A stretch of 31,407 bases of DNA from JAVKSM01 sp039583705. GTDB lineage: Bacteria; Actinomycetota; Actinomycetes; Mycobacteriales; Pseudonocardiaceae. Below are positions 14,054-21,517 of the stretch, in pieces. The notes under the pieces are model-generated. The model made no database searches. It was not told the DNA's origin and saw only the letters and a list, made by a program, of their open reading frames with translations. Both the position numbers and the translations under genes were made by a program. Position 1 is the stretch's first letter; every line of letters starts with the position of its first letter. The DNA is taken from assembly GCA_039583705.1 (NCBI GenBank), contig JAVKSM010000022.1, positions 1 to 31,407 of the forward strand, in the 5' to 3' direction.

Positions 14054-14267
14054 CTATGCGTCGGTGGCCCCGAGCCACTGCACCAGGAGCACGTGGACCC
14101 GGCTCAAGATCCTGATCCCGCTTTGCCTGGTCCAGCACGAGCTCCCACTCGCGGTCGAACTCCGCCGCTACGTCCGGCGTCAGGCACGCGCGGATAGCCC
14201 GTGGCTCGGGTGGGGGCGGGGGCGGGTCAGGACTGCTCTGCGAGGGGCCGGCGGCGGGCGAAGCCAC
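14054..14267 (-). pseudogene. DUF6247-type small gene with a 1-bp frameshift
   Basis: From GTG 14267 the protein reads a Pro-rich start, then A-I-R-A-C-L-T-P-D-V-A-A-E-F-D-R-E-W and V-L-D-Q-A-K-R-D-Q-D-L-E-P, which matches the DUF6247 family as I know it. Removing one base from the run at 14098-14100 continues naturally as V-H-V-L-L-V-Q-W-L-G-A-T-D-A and stops at TAG 14054-14056, giving a normal ~70-residue product. As written the frame instead runs on through nonsense sequence into csbD. Family members are small actinomycete proteins, often near toxin genes; their role is not established. It may be a true mutation or a homopolymer base-call error. Confidence 0.65.
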
Positions 14268-14400
14268 CCCAACACCATAACGGCTGCGCTATCAGCGTTG
14301 GGCTCGGTGGCGCCGCCGGAGGCGGTGGTGGGGCGCCTCCAACCCGGCCCCGCCCGACGACCGTCCCGACCTCGGGCGGGGCCAGGTCCAGCCCGGTGAC

Positions 14401-14734
14401 GGGCATCTACCGCGTCGAACACGTGGTCCTGATCACGCAGGGAGAACCGGTCGTTTGACTCCTCCTTCGGCACCTTCCCCGGCGCGGACTGGCTGCCGGC
14501 GGGGTGTTCATGGTCTCGGAGTGGTCGGCGCCCCGTACCCGGCACAACAATCCTGCCAGTTGCGTCAACGCGCTGCAGAACCCGGGAAACCCGCCCGACT
14601 TCGGCGCAAACAACACGCAGCGACCGGGCCGGCCGCGCGCGGCCGGCGACCACCAGGAAGGCAACATCGAAGACCTCTCTCGCTTCTATGCCGCCACCAA
14701 GGCCGGTACGCTGCCGGCGGTGTCCTGGATCGAC
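14401..14734 (+). pseudogene. Remnant of a phosphoesterase / phospholipase C-family gene, internally deleted and 3'-truncated
   Basis: Pieces of one known protein appear in order but in two frames. Bases 14405-14440 read Y-R-V-E-H-V-V-L-I-T-Q; after one extra base at 14441, E-N-R-S-F-D-S-S-F-G-T-F-P-G-A-D-W-L-P (the N-terminal active-site region H-V-V-x-x-x-Q-E-N-R-S-F-D-x-x-F-G). From 14507 comes F-M-V-S-E-W-S-A-P-R-T-R-H-N-N-P-A-S-C-V-N-A-L-Q-N-P, and from 14660 GNIEDLSRFYAATKAGTLPA then V-S-W-I-D. In intact enzymes of ~450-500 residues these blocks are separated by one to two hundred residues, so at least two internal deletions have occurred, and the C-terminal part is gone. It ends 18 bp before the hsdR stop codon. 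Confidence 0.85.
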
Positions 14735-14752
14735 CGTGCGCGACGTCCTCGC

Positions 14753-17734
14753 TCAGGTCGACTCCCGCGCTCGGCGGTAGATGCGGTGGGCGTAGAGGTC
14801 CATGAGGGCCTGACGGAAGACCTCGTCGTCGAGGATCCGCTTGAAGATGGCTTCGTTGTCGTCCATGCGGTTGACGACGGTAGCGATGAAACGATCGTCG
14901 AAGACCAGCCGGAAATTCTCCAGCGTGTTGTTACGGGCCTGGTCGACGACCTCGGAGTCGGCGATCCAGGTCTGTTCGAACTGGTCGAAGAGCAGTTGGT
15001 CGCGCTCGTCGAGGTTCAGGCCGAAGCGCTGGTTGAGTTCGGCGACGATCTCGGAGAGCGGCTCGACCCGCGGGTCTGACTGGCGGCCAAGGCCCTCCCC
15101 GAAGATCGTCTGTACCTCGCCGGTGTCCGTCGCGAGCGACAGCGGGCCCTCGAAGCTCAGCTCGGTGCGCAGGTGGGTGAGCTCCACCTCCGCGCCGAGG
15201 TCGAGGCGCTCCACGGTGGCGGTGTCGCGCAGCCGGGCGGCCAGCGCCCGGCAGTAGGTGTAGTCCCGTTCCAGCTTGGAGTCGGTGAAGGACACGATCT
15301 GGGACAGGAACGAGTAGGTGCGCACGAACTTGTCGAGGGCGTCTGTGAAGCCGAGTCGGTCCTCCTCGCTCAGCGCCCGGAACCGCTCGACGGCCGGGTC
15401 GAGCCCGGCGTACACCGCACCGTGGCCCTTCGCGGCGGTGCTGGCCAGGAGCGCGGCGACGGTGGCCTCGATCTCCTCCGGGCGCAGCACGTCGACGTCG
15501 TCCAGCCGCCGTCGGGTGTCATAGAGCAGGTTCGGGTCGGTCGGCGGGGCGACGGTGCGCCCGTGGTAGGGCTCGAAGGCTGCGACGATCTCCTCGGTCT
15601 CGTTGCGGAAGTCCAGGACGAACGTGTCGGTCTTGTTCGGATGGATCCGGTTGAGCCGCGACAGCGTCTGCACCGCGGCGAGCCCGGTGAGCACCTTGTC
15701 GACGTACATGGTGTGCAGCAGTGGCTGATCGAAACCGGTCTGGAACTTCTCGGCCACGATCAGCACCTGGTAGTCCTCGCCGTCGAAGCGACGGGCGGTC
15801 TCGGCCGCGGGGAAGCCGTTCATCCCAGCCTCGGTGTAGGGCAGGCCCTTCTCGTCGACGACCCGGCCGGAGAACGCGACCAGGGCGGCGAGGTCGGTGT
15901 AGCCCTTCTGGGCGAGGTAGGCGTCGATGGCCTGTTTGTAGCGCACCGCGTGCAGCCGCGATGAGGTGACCACCATGGCCTTGGCGCGACCGGCGATCTT
16001 GGCGGCGGTGTGCGCCCGGAAGTGCTCGACGATGATCTCCGTCTTCTGGGCGAGGTTGCTGGGATGCAGGGAGACGAATCGGGCGATCGCGCGGCGAGCC
16101 TTGGGCGTCTCGTAGGTCGGGTCGTCGGCGACGGCCTTCCCGATGCGCCAGTAGGTCTGGTAGGTGGTGTAGCCGGCGAGCACGTCGAGGATGAAGCCCT
16201 CCTCGATGGCCTGGCGCATCGAGTACAGATGAAACGGCCCGTAGCGGCAGGTCTCGGGGTCGAGCGCGCCGAACATTTCAAGAGTCCGGGCTTTCGGGGT
16301 GGCGGTGAAGGCGAAAAACGACAGGTTCGCCTGCCGGCCCCGGGCGCCGACCGCCTTGGCCAACGCCTCCTCCACCGGGTCGACCGCCTCGGCGAGGAAC
16401 CCGGCGTCCTCCGCCTCGGCTGCGGTCAGCTCCTGCTCGTCCGTCGCCCCGAGTGCGAGGCGCATCTCCCTGGCCGCCTCCCCGGTCTGCGAGGAGTGCG
16501 CCTCGTCCACGATCACGGCGTAGCGCCGCCGCGGCAGCCCGGCGATCTTTTCCAGGATGAAGGGGAACTTCTGCAGCGTGGTGATGACGATCCGGGCCTG
16601 CTTACCGGCCAGGGCCTGCGCCAGTTGGGCGGAGTCCCGGTCGATCTTCACGACCACGCCGCGGACGTGCTCGAACTGGTAGATCGTCTCTTGGATCTGG
16701 CGGTCGAGTACCACCCGGTCGGTGACGACCACGACCTTGTCGAAGACCTTGCGGTCCGCCTGGTCGTGCAGCGAGGACAGCCGATGGGCGGTCCAGGCGA
16801 TCGTGTTGGACTTGCCCGAGCCCGCCGAGTGCTGCACCAGATAGTTCCGCCCCGCGCCCTGCGCCTTCGCGTGGGCTTCCAGGGCGAGCACGGCGTCCCA
16901 CTGGTGGAAGCGCGGGAAGATCACCGTCTCGGCTGCCCGCCGCGCCGCCGCCGAGCCCTGGGCGGGCCGTTCGACGTGGACGAACCGGGCGAGGGTGTCC
17001 ATCCAGGGGTCCCGAGCCCACACCCGCTCCCACAGATACGCCGTGCGATGCCCACCCGGGTCGGGTGGGTTGCCCGCGCCGCCCTCGTGCCCGAGGTTGA
17101 ACGGCAGGAAGCGGGTCGCCGGCCCGGCAAGCCTGGTCGTCATCGCCACCCGGTCCGGGTCCACCGCGAAGTGCACCAGCGCCCGGCGCGCCAATGTCAC
17201 GTTGGCGGGGTCCCGGTCGGAGCGGTACTGGGAGATGGCGTGCTCGACGGTCTGGTTGGTCAGCGGGTTCTTCAGCTCCGCGGTCGCGGTCGGGATGCCG
17301 TTGACCAGTAGCACGAGGTCAAGGGTCCGGGTCGACGCCGGGTCGTAGCCGAGTTGGCGGGTGACGCTGACCCGGTTCGCCGCGTAGCGCCGCTGCAACT
17401 CGGGGGTCAGGCCGTGCGCCGGTTTGAAGAACGCCACCTGGAGCGTCACTCCGCGATCCACCACCCCGTGCCGCAACACCTCCACCGACCCGCGGCGGTC
17501 CAGCTCGGCCGCCAGCCGGCGGACGAAACCCTCTTGTGCGGCGTCCGGGTCGTTGCCGTAGCGGCCGAGCAGCGACTCCCATTCCCTGGCTTGCGTGGCC
17601 CCGAGGAACGCGAACAGCTCGGCCGTGTCCAGCCCGAGGATCCGGTCGAAGTTCGCCGGCAGCGACCTCAGGTAGCCTCCGGCCACAAGGGACGCCTCGA
17701 TGGCGTCCTCGAACCCCCGCTCGTCCGCCTTCAC
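14753..17734 (-). CDS. hsdR: Type I restriction endonuclease subunit R
   Basis: 993 residues, normal HsdR length. The N-terminal nuclease domain shows L-D-L-V-L-L-V-N-G-I-P-T-A-T-A-E-L-K-N (PD-(D/E)xK core: D139 and E153-L-K155) followed by the Q-x-x-x-Y motif (Q169-Y170 region, I-S-Q-Y-R). The SF2 motor follows: Walker A Q-H-S-A-G-S-G-K-S-N (301-310), V-V-V-T-D-R-V-V-L-D-R-Q (motif Ia), V-D-E-A-H-S-S-Q (409-416), F-F-A-F-T-A-T-P-K, V-A-E-K-F-Q-T-G-F-D-Q-P and Q-T-L-S-R-L-N-R-I-H (motif VI). The C-terminal ~230 residues are the HsdM/S docking helices. With HsdM2S it translocates and cuts unmodified DNA. The GTG start at 17734 overlaps the hsdS stop as GTGA. No frameshift or lost catalytic residue seen, so the enzyme looks active. 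Confidence 0.95.
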   Translation of the reverse strand: MKADERGFEDAIEASLVAGGYLRSLPANFDRILGLDTAELFAFLGATQAREWESLLGRYGNDPDAAQEGFVRRLAAELDRRGSVEVLRHGVVDRGVTLQVAFFKPAHGLTPELQRRYAANRVSVTRQLGYDPASTRTLDLVLLVNGIPTATAELKNPLTNQTVEHAISQYRSDRDPANVTLARRALVHFAVDPDRVAMTTRLAGPATRFLPFNLGHEGGAGNPPDPGGHRTAYLWERVWARDPWMDTLARFVHVERPAQGSAAARRAAETVIFPRFHQWDAVLALEAHAKAQGAGRNYLVQHSAGSGKSNTIAWTAHRLSSLHDQADRKVFDKVVVVTDRVVLDRQIQETIYQFEHVRGVVVKIDRDSAQLAQALAGKQARIVITTLQKFPFILEKIAGLPRRRYAVIVDEAHSSQTGEAAREMRLALGATDEQELTAAEAEDAGFLAEAVDPVEEALAKAVGARGRQANLSFFAFTATPKARTLEMFGALDPETCRYGPFHLYSMRQAIEEGFILDVLAGYTTYQTYWRIGKAVADDPTYETPKARRAIARFVSLHPSNLAQKTEIIVEHFRAHTAAKIAGRAKAMVVTSSRLHAVRYKQAIDAYLAQKGYTDLAALVAFSGRVVDEKGLPYTEAGMNGFPAAETARRFDGEDYQVLIVAEKFQTGFDQPLLHTMYVDKVLTGLAAVQTLSRLNRIHPNKTDTFVLDFRNETEEIVAAFEPYHGRTVAPPTDPNLLYDTRRRLDDVDVLRPEEIEATVAALLASTAAKGHGAVYAGLDPAVERFRALSEEDRLGFTDALDKFVRTYSFLSQIVSFTDSKLERDYTYCRALAARLRDTATVERLDLGAEVELTHLRTELSFEGPLSLATDTGEVQTIFGEGLGRQSDPRVEPLSEIVAELNQRFGLNLDERDQLLFDQFEQTWIADSEVVDQARNNTLENFRLVFDDRFIATVVNRMDDNEAIFKRILDDEVFRQALMDLYAHRIYRRAREST

Positions 17735-18933
17735 GCCGCCACCCCGGGAACCTCCAGCTCCCCCGTGACCGCCGCAGTGATCAGGGCTTTGCGGTGCTCG
17801 CCTAACAAGTCTATCTGCTTCGACAGCCTTCCGGTGATCTCCGCGGTATTCCGTGTTTCAGCGCTCAGCAGCTCGGCCACTTTGAGCTGCACCGGCAGTG
17901 GAGGAACAGGAACGGGTACCTCCTTCATTGCGCCAACGTTGAAGTGGTTCTGAATTGTGCCGACGGAGTGTTCGCCGATGTGCTTCTGCGTCCAGTCCGA
18001 GTTGAGGACGAACTCCAAGAACTTCGGCATCGCCTTTGGCGACGGACGCACGATGACCAGGTCGATACAGTTGCAGCCCTCAAGGGACGATGGAATCACC
18101 GCGGCGGCTCCAGCCTGTCCCGTACGTACGACAACGACGTCGCCCGTGTGCAACCTCGACTTTTGATGAAAATGATGTCCCACCTCACTTATCCGCACCA
18201 CGTCATCGAGGAGGATCCGGCCGGGTCTCACGTTCAAACCCCGAAGCGCGAGCACACCGGGTTCCGCGTACCATGTGGAAGGGGTGATGACAATACCGAC
18301 CTCGATGCGGCGCGTTGCATACTTCAGCGGAGCCGCGCCGTAGGTCTTGACCAAGCCACGGATCTGCTGCTCTACGACGACCTCGCACCGGGCTTCAAGC
18401 AGTCCGATCATCTTCCGCTTCTTGTCGATGAGCGCGTCGATGCGGGTGGTCTCGGTATCGAGGTAGTCGGCGATGGCACGCTGACGACCGGGTGTTAGCA
18501 AGGTTAGTGGAGTGCTTGCGAGGGAGTCAGACGAGAGTTCTACGAAAGTCGAACCTTGACCCCTGCTCTGGAGTATGGCGCCCAATGTCAGGAGCTGATA
18601 GCGAAAATATCGAATGTCGACCGGCCGTAGTGGAACGAGGCCGCGGCATCCCTGGTTGAACGCCGTTGGCCGCACGACTTCGGCGACGTAGCCAACAGGA
18701 GCGCGCGTCGAAACTATCAGCGACCCGGCGGGAACGGCGGAGCTGCCCGACCGGAGTCCCACAGGCGTCAGCGTTCGGGTACTCTCCTTGACGATGCCAC
18801 CATGCACCGGCGCGAGATCCATCGGCGTCACCCAAGGCACGTCACCGTCCCAGTTCTCGGCATCTGCGGTCGGAGTGCCGCCATTGACCACCTTGAACAC
18901 ACGCCGCAGTTGAACAGGGGAGAGCGCGGTCAC
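17731..18933 (-). CDS. hsdS: Type I restriction-modification specificity subunit S
   Basis: 400 residues. Two target-recognition domains: TRD1 about residues 1-160 (L-R-R-V-F-K-V-V-N-G-G-T-P-T...W-V-T-P-M-D-L, then L-I-V-S-T-R-A-P-V-G-Y-V-A) and TRD2 about 205-350 (L-A-L-R-G-L-N-V-R-P-G, V-V-V-V-R-T-G-Q-A-G). They are separated by the conserved spacer helix R-Q-R-A-I-A-D-Y-L-D-T-E-T-T-R-I-D-A-L-I, with its counterpart at the end (V-A-E-L-L-S-A-E-T-R-N...L-G-E-H-R-K-A-L-I-T-A-A-V-T-G-E-L). It sets the bipartite DNA sequence read by the complex. GTG 18933 overlaps the hsdM stop. The TRD regions are visibly richer in A and T than hsdM and hsdR, a usual sign of TRD exchange. Confidence 0.92.
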   Translation of the reverse strand: MTALSPVQLRRVFKVVNGGTPTADAENWDGDVPWVTPMDLAPVHGGIVKESTRTLTPVGLRSGSSAVPAGSLIVSTRAPVGYVAEVVRPTAFNQGCRGLVPLRPVDIRYFRYQLLTLGAILQSRGQGSTFVELSSDSLASTPLTLLTPGRQRAIADYLDTETTRIDALIDKKRKMIGLLEARCEVVVEQQIRGLVKTYGAAPLKYATRRIEVGIVITPSTWYAEPGVLALRGLNVRPGRILLDDVVRISEVGHHFHQKSRLHTGDVVVVRTGQAGAAAVIPSSLEGCNCIDLVIVRPSPKAMPKFLEFVLNSDWTQKHIGEHSVGTIQNHFNVGAMKEVPVPVPPLPVQLKVAELLSAETRNTAEITGRLSKQIDLLGEHRKALITAAVTGELEVPGVAA

Positions 18934-20924
18934 TCGGTCACCTCGCGGAGGAGGGCTTGGATATCGGCTTCCAGGGCTTTGATCTCGGCGTCGATCTCGG
19001 CGAGGGGGCGGGGCGGAACGTAGCGGTAGAAGTGGCGGGTGAGGGGGATCTCGTAGCCGAGCTTGGTCTTGCTGTGGTCGACCCAGGCGTCGGGCACGTA
19101 CGGGAGGACTTCGGCGGTCAGGTAGTCCTCGACGGCGCTGCGGTACTCCAGGCTGGCGAGCCGGGCGGCGGGGTCGGCCTGCCAGCGGACCGCGACGCTC
19201 GGGAGGGGGACGTTCTCGTTGTCGCGCAGGTCCGGGTCGGGCTCGGGCTCGCCCTTGTGGTTGGTGACGATCGGCGCGCCGGGGTCGGCGACGGCGAGGG
19301 TGTCCCAGACCTGCTTCTCGACCGCTTTGGGCAGCCGGCCGAGCTTGGTGGCCATGGTCGGCCGTTCCATAGTGGTGACGCCGAGGAGGCCGGCCAGGCG
19401 CGCTTCGATGTCGGCCCGCTCGCCGGGGGTGAGCTTGGCCCACTGCCTGGTCCGGGACAGGCGCGTCAGCGTGTCGGCGGTCACCTCCCAGCGCAGCCGC
19501 AGCGGCCGCTCCACGGTGATGCGCTGGTAACCGAACGACTCGTTGGGCAGGATCTTCACCCGCTCGCCCTCGGTGAAGTCCGCGTACAGCCGGGTGATCT
19601 CGGCGATCTGCTCCCCGCTCATCTCCTTGCGCTTGTCCCCCAGGGACTTGCGCATCTTCACCCAGTGGTCGCGGGCGTCGACGAGCTGCACCCTGCCCCG
19701 CCGCTGCGGCGCCTTGCGGTTGGTCAGCACCCAGAAGTAGGTGGAGATGCCGGTGTTGTAGAAGAGCTGGTCCGGCAGCGCGACGACCGCTTCCAGCCAG
19801 TCGTGCTCGGTGATCCACCGCCGGATCTCCGACTCCCCGGAGCCGGCCGCCCCGCTGAACAGCGGCGAGCCGTTGAACACGATCGCCAGCCGGCTGCCGC
19901 CGTCCCGGGCGGGCCTCATCTTGGAGATCATGTGCTGGAGGAACAGGAAGCTGCCGTCGTTGATCCGGGGCAGGCCGGCGCCGAAACGGCCGGCGAAGCC
20001 GCGGGTCTCGTGCTCGTCGCGCACCGCGGCGTCGACCTTCTTCCACTCCACGCCGAAGGGAGGATTGGCGAGCAGGTAGTCGAAGCTGCGCCCGGCGTGC
20101 CCATCCTCGGTGAAGGAGTTGCCGGCCACGATATGGGAGGCGTCCTGGCCCTTGAGCATCATGTCCGAGCGGCAGATCGCGTAGGTCTCGTCGTTGAGCT
20201 CCTGACCGAAGACCTCCAGCCGGGCCGCCGGGTTGAGGGCCCGCAGGTGGTCCTCGGCGACCGAGAGCATGCCGCCGGTGCCACAGGCCGGGTCGAACAG
20301 GGTGCGCACCACCCCGGGTCCGGTCAGCGCCTCGTCGTCGGGGGCGAACAGCAGGTTGACCATGAGCCGGATCACTTCGCGGGGTGTGAAGTGCTCCCCG
20401 GCCGTTTCGTTCGACAGCTCGGAGAAACGCCGGATCAGCTCCTCGTACAGGTAGCCCATCTCCAGGTTCGACACGACCTCGGGGCGCAGGTCCAGCTCGG
20501 CGAACCGGGCCAGGACCAGGTAGAGCAGGTTCGCCCGGGCCAGCCGGGTGAGCTGGACGTCGAAGTCGAACTTGTCGATCACCTCGCGCGCCCCGGGACT
20601 GAACCCGCCGATGTAGGCACGCAGGTTCCCGGCGACCTGGCCGGGATCGTCGAGCAGGCGGCGGAAGTCGAGCGGCGAGACGTTGTAGAAACGCTGTCCG
20701 GCGACGGTCCGCAGCACGGGGTCGACGTTGTCGACCCGGCCACGCAACCGGCTGGCGCGCGCCAGCACGTCGGGCTTGGTCGACCCGAGCACGCAGTCCA
20801 GCCGGCGCAGCACGGTGAGTGGCAGGATGACCTTGCCGTACTCCGACTGCTTGTAGTCCCCGCGCAGCAGGTCGGCCACCGACCAGATGAAGCCGGCGTG
20901 ATTACTGATCGTGGCCTCCGCCAT
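18930..20924 (-). CDS. hsdM: Type I restriction-modification DNA N6-adenine methyltransferase subunit M
   Basis: 664 residues from ATG 20924, chosen because GGGAG sits 5 nt upstream and the protein then starts MAEATISNHAGFIWSVADLL, the usual HsdM N-terminal helical domain; an in-frame start at 20990 would run back through the hairpin upstream. SAM-binding motif I is F-D-P-A-C-G-T-G-G-M-L (about 210-220) and the catalytic motif IV is L-L-A-N-P-P-F-G (about 284-291), the N-P-P-F form of N6-adenine methylases. E-H-F-T-P-R-E-V-I lies before motif I as usual. The C-terminal ~250 residues contact HsdS. First gene of the hsdMSR operon. The operon supplies restriction and self-modification against incoming DNA. 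Confidence 0.95.
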   Translation of the reverse strand: MAEATISNHAGFIWSVADLLRGDYKQSEYGKVILPLTVLRRLDCVLGSTKPDVLARASRLRGRVDNVDPVLRTVAGQRFYNVSPLDFRRLLDDPGQVAGNLRAYIGGFSPGAREVIDKFDFDVQLTRLARANLLYLVLARFAELDLRPEVVSNLEMGYLYEELIRRFSELSNETAGEHFTPREVIRLMVNLLFAPDDEALTGPGVVRTLFDPACGTGGMLSVAEDHLRALNPAARLEVFGQELNDETYAICRSDMMLKGQDASHIVAGNSFTEDGHAGRSFDYLLANPPFGVEWKKVDAAVRDEHETRGFAGRFGAGLPRINDGSFLFLQHMISKMRPARDGGSRLAIVFNGSPLFSGAAGSGESEIRRWITEHDWLEAVVALPDQLFYNTGISTYFWVLTNRKAPQRRGRVQLVDARDHWVKMRKSLGDKRKEMSGEQIAEITRLYADFTEGERVKILPNESFGYQRITVERPLRLRWEVTADTLTRLSRTRQWAKLTPGERADIEARLAGLLGVTTMERPTMATKLGRLPKAVEKQVWDTLAVADPGAPIVTNHKGEPEPDPDLRDNENVPLPSVAVRWQADPAARLASLEYRSAVEDYLTAEVLPYVPDAWVDHSKTKLGYEIPLTRHFYRYVPPRPLAEIDAEIKALEADIQALLREVTE

Positions 20925-20958
20925 GCTGCTCCCAGGCTGGTCTGTGGCTCGGTCTGTG

Positions 20959-20988
20959 GCTTCCTGGAGACGGGTGTCTCCAGGAAGC
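20959..20988 (-). promoter_or_regulatory. Perfect 13-bp hairpin between the HIT gene and hsdM
   Basis: GCTTCCTGGAGAC (20959-20971), loop GGGT, GTCTCCAGGAAGC (20976-20988). It starts 35 bp upstream of the hsdM ATG and ends 5 bp after the HIT stop codon. There is no T-run on the minus-strand 3' side, so a classical intrinsic terminator is not clear; it could be a terminator for HIT, an attenuator, or a dimer-protein operator controlling hsdM. A direct repeat GGTCTGTGGC-like element (around 20939-20960) lies next to it. Confidence 0.6.
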
Positions 20989-20992
20989 AAGA

Positions 20993-21517
20993 TTACCGAG
21001 CGGTGCCGTGGCGCCCCTCATACGGCTGACGGAGATCAGGGCACGACCCGGGCAGGCCGCGGACTGCCGGCCGGAGTGCCGATCGAATCTTGTCCGCGTA
21101 CAGCGCGGCCGGATGTGCCGAGTCGTAGGGATGGCGGGGCCCCAGCCAGAACCGGAGGCCGTCCTTCTTGCGCCGCGGTATGACGTGCAGGTGCAGGTGG
21201 GGGACGGATTGGCTCACCACGTTGTTGATCAGGATCATCGAGCCGTCGGCGTCCAGTCCTTTTTCGACGGCTCGTTCCAGCCGCTGTGCTTCGAGGAAGA
21301 ACTCGTGCACTCTGTCGACCGGCAGGTCGCTCAACAGTTGAACGTGGAACTTCGGCACGAGCAGCGTGTGGCCGTGAAACAACGGGCGGTGGTCGAGAAA
21401 CGAGATCAAGCGGTCGTTCTCGTCGATCAGCTCGACTTCCTCATCGCCACGAATGATCGCACAAAACCCGCACCCTGCCTGCTCGGCGCCAGGCGTGGCG
21501 GAGGTCGCCACCCTCAC
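20993..21517 (-). CDS. HIT-family nucleotide hydrolase/transferase
   Basis: 174 residues. Contains the histidine triad P-H-L-H-L-H-V-I-P (H-x-H-x-H-x-x) about residue 120, the helper N-N-V-V-S-Q-S-V segment, an N-terminal C-x-x-C pair (C-G-F-C-A-I-I) and L-D-H-R-P-L-F-H-G-H-T-L-L-V-P, all standard for HIT proteins acting on nucleoside phosphate esters (Ap4A-type or nucleotidyl conjugates). GTG 21517 overlaps the stop of the upstream XRE regulator as GTGA, which fixes the start; the longer frame from 21592 adds only a low-complexity leader. It has a somewhat long, unrelated tail (P-G-S-C-P-D-L-R-Q-P). Coupling with the regulator suggests shared control; the substrate is unknown. Confidence 0.88.
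   Translation of the reverse strand: MRVATSATPGAEQAGCGFCAIIRGDEEVELIDENDRLISFLDHRPLFHGHTLLVPKFHVQLLSDLPVDRVHEFFLEAQRLERAVEKGLDADGSMILINNVVSQSVPHLHLHVIPRRKKDGLRFWLGPRHPYDSAHPAALYADKIRSALRPAVRGLPGSCPDLRQPYEGRHGTAR

Noticed and set aside
18957..21029. 690-residue open frame on the plus strand
   Set aside because: Antisense to hsdM, low complexity, no recognisable domain.
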